Of a DNA stretch of 64,000 bases, positions 45,149-52,994 are shown piece after piece; the stretch's first letter is position 1; each line of letters starts with the position of its first letter. The stretch covers positions 39,734 to 103,733 of the forward strand of contig JADJXW010000008.1 of assembly GCA_016720075.1 (NCBI GenBank), given 5' to 3'. The position numbers and the translations under genes are program-made. Source of the DNA: Pseudomonadota bacterium (GTDB taxonomy: Bacteria > Pseudomonadota > Gammaproteobacteria > Steroidobacterales > Steroidobacteraceae). Under the pieces are notes generated by a model. That model was not told where the DNA came from. It was given only the letters and a program-made list of their open reading frames with translations, and ran no database searches.

Positions 45149-46162
45149 CTACAGCAGCGGCTGCAGCAGCGTGGAAACCACTTCGACCTGCGCCGGGCCG
45201 GCATTGAGCGCCGGGATGTAGCGCAGCTCGCCGCCGCCGGCGGCGCGAAAGGCCACATCGCATTCGTGGCCGATCTCGTCGATGGTTTCCAGGCAGTCCA
45301 CCGCGAAGCCCGGGCAGATCGCATCCAGCTGCTTCACGCCGCGCTGCGCGAGGCCCTTGATCACGTCATCGGTGTAGGGCTTCAGCCATTCGGCCGTGCC
45401 CACCCGTGACTGGAAGCTGATGGACCACGCGTCGTCGGCCAGGCCCAGCGCGGCGGCCAGCGCGCGCGCCGTCAGCTCGCACTTGCGCCGATAGGGATCG
45501 CCCTTGTCGACATAGGATTTCGGAATGCCGTGGAAGGTCATCAGCAGGTGCTCGCCCGCGCCATGCTGTGCCCGAAAGGCGCGCACGCTGTCGGCCAGCG
45601 CGCCGATGAACGCGGGATCCACGGCGTAGTCGGGCAGCAGGTGCAGCTCGGGCACATAACGCCAGTGGCGCAGCGCCTTGCCCACCTGGTCGTACGCGGC
45701 GGCGTTCGTGGTGCCGGAGTACTGCGGGAACAGCGGCAATACGAGCACGCGCTGTGCGCCGGCCTCGCGCAGCGCCGCCAGGCCCTGCGCCACATCCGGC
45801 GTGGAATAGAGCATGCCCAGTTCCACCGCCACGGCTTCGCCGGCGCGATCGCGCAGCCGCGCGCGCAGCGCATCGCGCAGCGCCACCGAGTGCAGCAGCA
45901 GCGGCGAGCCCCGTTCGGTCCAGACGCGGCGGTACTTGGGCAGCACGCGCGCGGGACGCAGCGGCAGGATGATGAAGTAGAGGATCCAGCACCAGATGCC
46001 GCGCGGCACTTCGATGGTGCGGCGGTCGCGCAGCAGGCGGCGCAGGAAGGAACGGACGCCCCTGGTTGAGAGCGAGTCCGGCGTTCCGCTGTTCACCAGC
46101 AGCACGCCGGTGCGATAGGGGCCGGCATCGCGATAGGCCGGCGAGGGCTCGTATTTAGGCAT
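45149..46162 (-). CDS. hemH: Ferrochelatase
   Basis: Inserts ferrous iron into protoporphyrin IX, the last step of protoheme synthesis; 337 residues from the ATG at 46162. Family features include GVLLVNSGTPDSLSTRGVRS, LPLFPQYSGTTNAA, the catalytic His in LLMTFHGIPKSYVDKGD, FQSRVGTAEWLKPYTDD and the conserved Glu in CPGFAVDCLETIDEI. It overlaps the dienelactone hydrolase gene by eight bases; an in-frame start nine codons upstream lies inside that gene and adds nothing conserved. Confidence 0.95.
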   Translation of the reverse strand: MPKYEPSPAYRDAGPYRTGVLLVNSGTPDSLSTRGVRSFLRRLLRDRRTIEVPRGIWCWILYFIILPLRPARVLPKYRRVWTERGSPLLLHSVALRDALRARLRDRAGEAVAVELGMLYSTPDVAQGLAALREAGAQRVLVLPLFPQYSGTTNAAAYDQVGKALRHWRYVPELHLLPDYAVDPAFIGALADSVRAFRAQHGAGEHLLMTFHGIPKSYVDKGDPYRRKCELTARALAAALGLADDAWSISFQSRVGTAEWLKPYTDDVIKGLAQRGVKQLDAICPGFAVDCLETIDEIGHECDVAFRAAGGGELRYIPALNAGPAQVEVVSTLLQPLL

Positions 46163-46877
46163 CGCTCCACTTGTCCAGGGGCAGGTCATCGTCGGTGGAT
46201 TCGGCGGGACCGGTCAGGTGCCGCGCGAGGAAGGCCAGCGTGCGCTCGCGCGCCCGCTTCGCGGCGTCGGCATCGAAGCTGGCGCGATGATCGCAGTTGA
46301 AGCCGTGGTCCGCGGCGTAGGTGAAGACCTCGCCCTGCGGATGCGCGGCGCGGATCTTCTCTACGGCTTCCGGCGGGATGGTCTTGTCGCGCTCGCCGAA
46401 GTGGTACATCACCGGCGCCTTCGGCTGCCGGTCCAGGTATTGCAGCGTGCGCGTGCCGTAGTAGGCAACCGCCGCCGCCACCGGCAACTCGCAGGCCGCA
46501 AGGTAGGCCAGCGATCCGCCCCAGCAATAGCCCACCGCGCCCACGCTGCCCGCATGCCGCACGACATTGATGCAGGCCCGCATGTCCAGCAGCAGCTTCT
46601 CTTCCGGAATCTGCATCAGGTAGCCGCGGCCATGTTCCACGTCCTGCGGCGTGTAGCCCATCTCCACATTGCGCTTCACGCGATCGAAGAGGCTGGGCGC
46701 GATGGCGAGGTAGCCGTCGGCGGCGAAGCCGTCGGTGACCGCGCGGATGTGCGAATTGACGCCGAAGATCTCCTGCAGCACCAGCACCGCGCCGCGCGGC
46801 GCGCCCTCCGGCGGTGACAGCCACGCGTCGAACTCATGGCCATCGCGCGCCATGAGCCGCGTGAACTCGGCGGCCAC
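46155..46877 (-). CDS. Dienelactone hydrolase family protein
   Basis: Alpha/beta-hydrolase of 240 residues with the dienelactone hydrolase triad: nucleophile Cys in VGAVGYCWGGSLAYLA, Asp in FGERDKTIPPE and His in YAADHGFNCDHR. LVLQEIFGVNSHIRAVTDGF is the conserved Glu-containing N-terminal motif. It starts at a GTG touching the thiolase stop (TAGTG), with ATG at 46853 as alternative. It may hydrolyse enol-lactones or other small esters; no aromatic-degradation genes are nearby, so the substrate is open. Confidence 0.9.
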   Translation of the reverse strand: MAAEFTRLMARDGHEFDAWLSPPEGAPRGAVLVLQEIFGVNSHIRAVTDGFAADGYLAIAPSLFDRVKRNVEMGYTPQDVEHGRGYLMQIPEEKLLLDMRACINVVRHAGSVGAVGYCWGGSLAYLAACELPVAAAVAYYGTRTLQYLDRQPKAPVMYHFGERDKTIPPEAVEKIRAAHPQGEVFTYAADHGFNCDHRASFDADAAKRARERTLAFLARHLTGPAESTDDDLPLDKWSDA

Positions 46878-48175
46878 TACGCGCGCTCCACGATGGCGGT
46901 GACGCCCATGCCCCCGGCGGTGCAGACGGAGATGAGGCCGCGCCTGGCCTGCGGCATTTCCGCGAACAGCTTGGCGGACAGCGCCAGGATGCGCGCGCCG
47001 GTGGCGGCGAATGGATGACCCACCGCGATGCTGCTGCCCTTGATGTTGAGCTTCGCGCGGTCGATGGCGCCCAGCGGCGCGTCGCGGTTCAGCCGCTCCT
47101 TGCAGTACTGCGGGGATTCCCAGGCCTTGAGCGTGCACAGCACCTGCGCGGCGAAGGCCTCGTGGATCTCGTAGAAGTCGAAGTCGGTGAGCTGCAGGTT
47201 GGCGTCGCGCAGCATCTCGGACACCGCATAGGCGGGCGCCATCAGCAGGCCCTCGTGGCCGCTGGCGAAATCCACCGCCCAGGTCTTGCCGTAGGTGAGA
47301 TAGGCCGCGACCGGCTGGTTGTTCTGCTTCGCCCAGTCTTCGCTTGCCAGCAGCACCGCGGCTGCGCCGTCGGTGAGCGGCGTGCTGTTGCCGGCCGTCA
47401 GCGTGCCGGCGGGGCTGGTGTCGAACACGGTGCGCAGCTTGCCGAGCTTTTCCGCCGAGGAATCGCCGCGGACATTGTTGTCGCGGTCGAGTCCCGCGAA
47501 GGCGATGACCAGGTCCTTCATGAAGCCCGACTGCCAGGCGGCCGCGGCGCGGCGATGGCTTTCAGCGGCCAGTTCGTCCTGCGCCTGCCGGGGGATCTGC
47601 CAGGTCTTGGCCATCTGCTCGCAGCTCTGGCCCATCGACAGGCCCGTGCGCGGCTCCACCACGCCCGGCATCACGGGCTTGAAATGCCGCGGCCGCAGGC
47701 CGAACCAGGGCTTGATGCGCTCGCCGAAGCTGCGACCACGATAGCTGGCCAGCAGCAGGTCGCGGTACTCGGCCGGAAACACCACCGGCGGATCGCTGAT
47801 GGTGTCGACGCCGCCGGCGATGCCCGAGTCGATCTGGCCCAGCGCGATCTTGTTGCCGATCAGGATGGCGGCCTCGAGGCTGGTGCCGCAGGCGCGCTGG
47901 ATGTCTAGTCCCGGCGTCTGCGGATCGAGCCCCGACGAGAGCACGCATTCGCGCACCAGGTTGAAGTCCTTCGAGTGCTTCAGCACGGCGCCTGCGATGA
48001 CATCGCCCAGCCGCTTGCCCGCGAGGCCGTAACGGTCGACGACGCCGCGCAGCGCGGCGGTGAGCATGTCCTGGTTGCCCTGTTTCGCATAGGCGCCGTG
48101 GGCGCGGGCGAAGGGTATGCGGGCGCCACCGATGATGGCGACTCGCCTGATCTGCGTTCCTGCCAGCATGGCCAT
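46877..48175 (-). CDS. Thiolase, acetyl-CoA acyltransferase (FadI-like)
   Basis: Thiolase of 432 residues, closest to the FadI/trifunctional-beta type of beta-oxidation. The acyl-accepting Cys is in DIQRACGTSLEAAIL. The GNSTPLTDGAAAVLLAS region, catalytic His in SSIAVGHPFAATGARI and second Cys in SVCTAGGMG are intact. It heads a minus-strand operon with the dienelactone hydrolase, hemH and VOC genes. No fadJ/fadB partner is encoded next to it. It is divergent from gshA. Confidence 0.92.
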   Translation of the reverse strand: MAMLAGTQIRRVAIIGGARIPFARAHGAYAKQGNQDMLTAALRGVVDRYGLAGKRLGDVIAGAVLKHSKDFNLVRECVLSSGLDPQTPGLDIQRACGTSLEAAILIGNKIALGQIDSGIAGGVDTISDPPVVFPAEYRDLLLASYRGRSFGERIKPWFGLRPRHFKPVMPGVVEPRTGLSMGQSCEQMAKTWQIPRQAQDELAAESHRRAAAAWQSGFMKDLVIAFAGLDRDNNVRGDSSAEKLGKLRTVFDTSPAGTLTAGNSTPLTDGAAAVLLASEDWAKQNNQPVAAYLTYGKTWAVDFASGHEGLLMAPAYAVSEMLRDANLQLTDFDFYEIHEAFAAQVLCTLKAWESPQYCKERLNRDAPLGAIDRAKLNIKGSSIAVGHPFAATGARILALSAKLFAEMPQARRGLISVCTAGGMGVTAIVERA

Positions 48176-48243
48176 CCCCTGGGGTTCGAACTGATGCCGC
48201 TAGCATGCCACCAAATGGTCCAGCGTGTAGACTCGCCAGCCTC

Positions 48244-49839
48244 ATGCCGCGCGCCATCGACCAACTCTTCGAAAGACGCCTGGGGTCGCTGGTCAACGCC
48301 CGCGTGCCGGGCGTGCTGCAGCAGGGCCTGAAAGGCGTCGAGCGCGAAAGCCTGCGCGTGCTGGCCGATGGCCGCATCGCGCACACGGCGCATCCGGCGG
48401 CGCTGGGCTCGGCGCTCGCCAACGACCACATCACCACGGATTTTTCCGAGGCGCTGATCGAGCTGGTCACGCCCACGTTCACCAACAGCTGGGAACTGCT
48501 GCAGTACCTGTGCGACCTGCACCAGTTCGTCTATCGCCGGCTCGGCGATGAGCTGCTGTGGGTCACCTCCATGCCGTGCAGGCTGAGCAGTGATGCCGAC
48601 GTGCCCACCGCCTGGTACGGCACTTCGCATGTGGGGCAGATGAAGCGCGCCTACCGCGAAGGCTTGCGCAACCGCTATGGCGCGCTGATGCAGGCCATCT
48701 CGGGCGTGCACTTCAACTATTCCTTCCCGATGCATTTCTGGGAGGTGTACGCCGACGTGCAGCAGCAGCGCGCCGACACGCAGGAGTTCCGCTCGGCCTG
48801 CTACTTCGACGTGCTGCGCAATTTCCGGCGCATGGGCTGGATGGTGCTGTACCTGTTCGGCACGTCGCCCGCGGTGGGCCGCGACTTCCTGCAGGGCGAC
48901 ATGTCCGGGCTGGTGGCGCTCGACGAGCAGACCGCCTACGGTCCGCACGCCACGTCGCTGCGCATGAGCGACCTGGGCTACCGCAATCGCGACCAGGCCG
49001 GCGTGAGCGTGTCGGCCAACAGCCTGCCCGAATACGTGCGCGACCTGCGCCGCGCCATCACCACGCCGCATCCGGCCTACCAGGAGCTCGGCCTGAAGAA
49101 GGACGGGCAGTGGCTGCAGCTGAACAGCAACGTGCTGCAGATCGAGAACGAGTTCTACAGCGCCATCCGCCCGAAGCGCGTGGCGCGTTCCGGCGAAAGC
49201 CCCAGCACCGCGCTGCTGCGCGGCGGCGTCGAATACGTGGAGCTGCGCGCGCTCGACGTCAGCGCGTTCGACCCCGTGGGCGTGAACCAGACCAAGCTGC
49301 GCTTCCTCGAGGCGTTCGTGGCGCTGTGCGCGCTTCGCGCCAGCCCCTTCATCGATGATGGCGAGCAGGCTGCCATCGACGACAACTACCTGAAGGTCTC
49401 GCGCCGCGGCCGCGAGCCGGGGCTGAACCTGGCGCGCGATGGCCGCATGCTGCCGCTGGCCACATGGGCCGCCGAGATCCTCGATTCGATGACCGGCATC
49501 TGCGAGCTGCTGGACCAGGGCGATGATTCGCGCCCCTACACCACGGCGCTGCGCGCCCAGCAGGAAAAACTGCAGGATGTGTCGCGCACGCCCTCGGCGC
49601 GGCTGCTGCAGGAACTCACCGGCACCGGCGAGAGTTTCTTCGACATGGCGCTGCGCATGTCGCGCCTGCACCGGGACTACTTCCTGTCGCTGGCCGCGCC
49701 GCCGCTGGGCCGGCAGGCCGAGTTCGAGGCCGAGGCGCGCGAATCACTGCAGCGCCAGGCCGCCGTGGAAGCGGCCGACACCGGCACGTTCGAGGATTAC
49801 CTCGCGAAGTATTTCGCCGCGGCTACCGCGAATCCCTGA
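48244..49839 (+). CDS. gshA: Glutamate-cysteine ligase (proteobacterial type)
   Basis: First enzyme of glutathione synthesis, joining L-glutamate and L-cysteine with ATP; 531 residues, normal for the gammaproteobacterial GshA. Family segments include GLKGVERESLRVLADGRIAH, DFSEALIELVTPTFTNSWEL, AISGVHFNYSFP, GTSPAVGRDFL and LQIENEFYSAIRPKR. The ATG at 48244 is favoured over one 13 codons upstream because the family starts near MPRAIDQLFERR. It is divergent from the thiolase operon. Its last 43 bases overlap the end of the convergent protease gene, so both C-termini share DNA. Confidence 0.95.
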   Translation: MPRAIDQLFERRLGSLVNARVPGVLQQGLKGVERESLRVLADGRIAHTAHPAALGSALANDHITTDFSEALIELVTPTFTNSWELLQYLCDLHQFVYRRLGDELLWVTSMPCRLSSDADVPTAWYGTSHVGQMKRAYREGLRNRYGALMQAISGVHFNYSFPMHFWEVYADVQQQRADTQEFRSACYFDVLRNFRRMGWMVLYLFGTSPAVGRDFLQGDMSGLVALDEQTAYGPHATSLRMSDLGYRNRDQAGVSVSANSLPEYVRDLRRAITTPHPAYQELGLKKDGQWLQLNSNVLQIENEFYSAIRPKRVARSGESPSTALLRGGVEYVELRALDVSAFDPVGVNQTKLRFLEAFVALCALRASPFIDDGEQAAIDDNYLKVSRRGREPGLNLARDGRMLPLATWAAEILDSMTGICELLDQGDDSRPYTTALRAQQEKLQDVSRTPSARLLQELTGTGESFFDMALRMSRLHRDYFLSLAAPPLGRQAEFEAEARESLQRQAAVEAADTGTFEDYLAKYFAAATANP

Positions 49840-51881
49840 CGCCGCGCGCGCGCGATGCGCGCCGCCAGCGCCGCCAGCAGCGCGAGCGCCGTCAGTGGCA
49901 GCGATCCACCACCACCACCTCCACCCGATCCGCCGCCGCCCGTCCCCGGGTTCGGCACCGGCACCGAATTGACCTGCACAGTGGCTTGCGCGGTGTTGTC
50001 CGCTGGCTGCAGTTCGGGCGCCGAAGCCGAGGCCACGGCGCTGAGCGTGAAGCTGCCGGTGACATCCCCGCGCAGCACCAGGTTCACGCGGCCGCTGCTC
50101 GCGGCCATCATCGCCAGCGGTCCGCAGGTGAGTCCCTCGGTGACCGGCGCGCACGTGACGCCCTCGACCGTGTGTGACTGCAGCGTGAGGTTGGCCGGAA
50201 GCGTGATGACCAGTCGCGCGTCGGTCACATCGGCAGGTCCGCGATTGTCGAGAGTGACCACCGCATTCACGGTGCCGCCCACCGTGATGCTGGTGGCATC
50301 GAGCGTCGCGCCCGCAGCCATGTCCGCTCCCGGCGCGAAGCGCAGCGTGAGCGAGCGCGAATTATTCGACGCCAGGCCATCGTTGCTCGCCGTCAGGCGC
50401 AGGCTGGCCGTCGATGCGCCACTGGTGGCCCGCTGCACGCGGAAGGTCACGTTGCGGCGGGTGTCCGGCGCAAGGCTGTCCAGCGGGCAGTCGGCCACCT
50501 GGCCGGTGATCGTGCAGGCGCCGCTGTCGCTGCTGGCGGCCAGCAGGGTTGCCACCAGTGGCAGGCTGATCCGCAGCGAAGCGCCCGTGAGCGTGGCATT
50601 GCCCACCGAACGCACCGCGACGGTGACGTCGGCGGGCAGCCCCTGCGGCAGCGACACTTCACTGGGTGCCTCGACGACGCCGTCGGCCGCATCCACCGGG
50701 GCGAGGCATGCTGCGCGCGTGACCACGGGGGCCACCTGATCAAGGCTGCACTGCGAGAACGTCGAGCTCTGGTTCAGCTGCGGCGCCATCAGGAAGGTGG
50801 CGGGAGTAGCCTCGCAGGCCGATCCGGTTTCGGAATCGTGCGGCGCGCCGAACACATGTCCGATCTCATGGGCGGCCACCAGCGCGTCGAACTGCAGGTT
50901 GCTGCGCGCCTCGGAGAGGCTGGCGCTGAAGCTGTTGCTGCAAAGCCCGTTGATGTAGGCGATGCCGATCGTGCGGCCGTCGAGGTTGCGGCCGGTCATG
51001 AGGTGCGAGAGCCCGGCCGAACGCTGCGTGGACGTACCGAAGCGGTAGTTCTTCAGCTCATCGAGCAGCGCGGAGGAATCCGTGGTGGTGAATGGCTGGG
51101 ATCCTGCGGTCATGACGGTGACGCTCAGCGACTGCAGCCGCACGCCGACCTGGGCAGAGAAGATCCCATCCACGATGTTCAGGCGCGCGAGCATGTTGGT
51201 CTCGACCGCGGCGCCATCCTGCGTGGCCAGTTCCGCATCAGCGATCAGCGCCACCGCCAGGCGCTTCGTGGCCAGCTGCACGGCGGCCATGATGGGCTCG
51301 GCGCTCTGGGGCTGCGCGAGCTCATTCGCCAGGTCCTGCGCCAGCACCTCGGCGGAGGGCGCCACCATGTCGCCTTCGAAGCTCTTCTGGTCGGTCTTGA
51401 GGTCGGCCAGGCGGAACACCAGCGCGCTGTCCGGGGCGGCCTGCGCGGCGTCCACGCTGATGGCGGCGAGGCTCCGGGCGTCATCCACGCCAAAATAGTG
51501 CGCGCCGTCGAAGATCACGCCGGTCCAGCGGGCGCCGATGCGGGTCAATGCCACCCAGGATCCTGGCTGGCCTGCCAGTTCGCCGCGATAGGCCTGCGCC
51601 CGGCCCGAGACCCGGCTGGCCAGCACGCCCAGCGTGCGGTTGGGCGTCAGCAGCAGTTCCTGGGTGCCCAGCTGCGACTGCAGCTGCAGCCGCAGGTCAC
51701 CGGGGGCGGCGTTGGCCATCGGGGCCAGGTTGCGCACCACGGCGGGACGCGCCAGTTGCAGCTGCACGACGCCCGCGGCGAGCGACAGACCCGGGAGGAA
51801 GCACAGCAGTGGCAGCAGAATCCGGCGGAAACGGAGGCCGGTTCGGTGCTTCGCACCAGCTTTGCGCGCGCTGACTCTCAC
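49797..51881 (-). CDS. Secreted zinc metalloprotease with GlyGly-CTERM-like tail
   Basis: Exported reprolysin-like (M12-type) metalloprotease of 694 residues: signal peptide (ILLPLLCFLPGLSLAA), propeptide-like region, then a catalytic domain with the zinc motif VAAHEIGHVFGAPHD (HExxHxxGxxHD) at about 335-349. Two CARDB/DUF11-like beta domains follow (about 410-640). The C-terminus has the three-part sorting signal of GlyGly-CTERM proteins: a Gly/Ser run (GTGGGGSGGGGGGGS), a hydrophobic helix (LPLTALALLAALAARIA) and basic residues (RARRQ). That signal is normally processed by a rhombosortase on the type II secretion route. The last 43 bases overlap gshA on the other strand. Confidence 0.9.
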   Translation of the reverse strand: MRVSARKAGAKHRTGLRFRRILLPLLCFLPGLSLAAGVVQLQLARPAVVRNLAPMANAAPGDLRLQLQSQLGTQELLLTPNRTLGVLASRVSGRAQAYRGELAGQPGSWVALTRIGARWTGVIFDGAHYFGVDDARSLAAISVDAAQAAPDSALVFRLADLKTDQKSFEGDMVAPSAEVLAQDLANELAQPQSAEPIMAAVQLATKRLAVALIADAELATQDGAAVETNMLARLNIVDGIFSAQVGVRLQSLSVTVMTAGSQPFTTTDSSALLDELKNYRFGTSTQRSAGLSHLMTGRNLDGRTIGIAYINGLCSNSFSASLSEARSNLQFDALVAAHEIGHVFGAPHDSETGSACEATPATFLMAPQLNQSSTFSQCSLDQVAPVVTRAACLAPVDAADGVVEAPSEVSLPQGLPADVTVAVRSVGNATLTGASLRISLPLVATLLAASSDSGACTITGQVADCPLDSLAPDTRRNVTFRVQRATSGASTASLRLTASNDGLASNNSRSLTLRFAPGADMAAGATLDATSITVGGTVNAVVTLDNRGPADVTDARLVITLPANLTLQSHTVEGVTCAPVTEGLTCGPLAMMAASSGRVNLVLRGDVTGSFTLSAVASASAPELQPADNTAQATVQVNSVPVPNPGTGGGGSGGGGGGGSLPLTALALLAALAARIARARRQGFAVAAAKYFAR

Positions 51882-51962
51882 GATGCGCCAATATAGTGCG
51901 TCAGGAGCGGGTGTGCTGGAGCGGCAGGCTGCCTCGGGTAGGGTTTGGCGCTACGATGGCCA

Positions 51963-51978
51963 TGGCACGAAAGGTGCA
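51963..51978 (+). promoter_or_regulatory. Sigma-54 (-24/-12) promoter for the PII gene
   Basis: TGGCACGAAAGGTGCA matches TGGCACG-N4-TTGCA at every position but one, with the correct GG-to-GC spacing. It lies 66 bases before the PII start, giving a leader of about 55 bases. An NtrC-type activator site was not identified. Confidence 0.75.
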
Positions 51979-52043
51979 AACTGAATCCCAGTCCCTTAAC
52001 CGCTCTTACGCGACCTTGAGAATAACGGAGGCGGGAGTCTCGC

Positions 52044-52382
52044 ATGAAACTGGTTACTGCAATTATCAAGCCGTTCAAACTGGATGACGTTCGTGCCGCG
52101 TTGTCTGAAATTGGTGTGTCGGGCATGACCGTAACGGAAGTGAAAGGCTTTGGCCGCCAACGCGGTCACACCGAGCTGTACCGTGGCGCGGAATATGTCG
52201 TGGACTTCGTGCCCAAGACCCGCATCGAGGTGGCTGTCCGCAGCGACCTGGTGGACCAGGTCATCGAAGCCGTCATGAAGGCGGCCAAGACCGGCAAGGT
52301 CGGCGATGGCAAGATCTTCGTCACGGAGATCGAGCGCACGATCCGCATTCGCACGGGCGAAACGGACAACTCCGCGCTGTAA
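52044..52382 (+). CDS. glnK: Nitrogen regulatory protein P-II
   Basis: Trimeric PII signal protein of 112 residues that senses 2-oxoglutarate, ATP/ADP and uridylylation. Tyr51 in the T-loop (GHTELYRGAEYVVDFVPKTR) is present and is the uridylylation site. The start MKLVTAIIKPFKLDDVRAAL and end GDGKIFVTEIERTIRIRTGE are standard. A strong ribosome site (GGAGGCGGGAG) stands before the ATG. The sigma-54 promoter suggests a GlnK-type, nitrogen-starvation-induced copy, although amt is 25 kb away; glnB cannot be excluded. Confidence 0.95.
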   Translation: MKLVTAIIKPFKLDDVRAALSEIGVSGMTVTEVKGFGRQRGHTELYRGAEYVVDFVPKTRIEVAVRSDLVDQVIEAVMKAAKTGKVGDGKIFVTEIERTIRIRTGETDNSAL

Positions 52383-52390
52383 ACCGCCTG

Positions 52391-52416
52391 AAGGTCCTGC
52401 ACCACGCAGGCCTTCC
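52391..52416. terminator. Stem-loop after the PII gene
   Basis: GAAGG-T-CCTGC pairs with GCAGGCCTTC around a five-base loop (one bulged T). It is the first of two hairpins in the 80-base convergent gap between the PII gene and ilvH. Confidence 0.4.
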
Positions 52417-52431
52417 AAGCGCATGAGCGGG

Positions 52432-52455
52432 CGGGGCGTCGTCGGGCGCCCCGCT
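52432..52455. terminator. Second stem-loop between PII gene and ilvH
   Basis: Perfect eight-base stem GCGGGGCG/CGCCCCGC around an eight-base loop, followed on the plus strand by TTCAATCTT. It may terminate transcription from both sides. Confidence 0.5.
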
Positions 52456-52462
52456 TCAATCT

Positions 52463-52966
52463 TCAGCTTTCCACCACGTGAAGAATGCGGGCCTGGCGCG
52501 ACATCGCCAGCGCGCCGCTGCGCACGATTTCCAGCAGCTCGGCCGGCTGGGCCAGCTGGCGCATCAGCTCGTTGATGGCCGCCTCGCTCGAGGCCACCTC
52601 GGCTATCTGGCAGTCACGCTCGTCGGGCAGCATCCGGCCACCGGCTTTTTCAACCAGGGCCCGCACCGCATCGCGCTGGCCGTTGCGGCAGCGCAGCTTG
52701 ATCAGCGCCAGTTCCCGCTCCAGGTGATCGTCGCTGGTCATGTCGTCGACGGCCACCACATCGATGAGCTTCTGCAGCTGCAGCACGATCTGGTGAACCA
52801 CCGCCTCGGACCCCGTGGTCACCAGCGTGATGCGCGAGAGAGTGGGGTCGTCAGTAGCTGAAACCGACAGTGATTCGATGTTGTAGCCGCGGCTGGAAAA
52901 CAGGCCCGCGACCCGGGAAAGAGCCCCGGATTCGTTCTGCAGCAGGATGCCGATGATGTGACGCAT
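52463..52966 (-). CDS. ilvH: Acetolactate synthase small (regulatory) subunit
   Basis: Regulatory subunit of acetohydroxyacid synthase, 167 residues: an N-terminal ACT domain (MRHIIGILLQNESGALSRVA, then GLFSSRGYNIESLSVSATDD) that binds valine for feedback inhibition, and the C-terminal ACT-like half (VRALVEKAGGRMLPDERDCQ). It lies head-to-head with the catalytic-subunit gene, 28 bases apart, instead of directly behind it as in most bacteria. Regulation could be shared through overlapping divergent promoters. Confidence 0.95.
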   Translation of the reverse strand: MRHIIGILLQNESGALSRVAGLFSSRGYNIESLSVSATDDPTLSRITLVTTGSEAVVHQIVLQLQKLIDVVAVDDMTSDDHLERELALIKLRCRNGQRDAVRALVEKAGGRMLPDERDCQIAEVASSEAAINELMRQLAQPAELLEIVRSGALAMSRQARILHVVES

Positions 52967-52994
52967 AAGAGGGGCATGTTAACCTCGGGAGACC

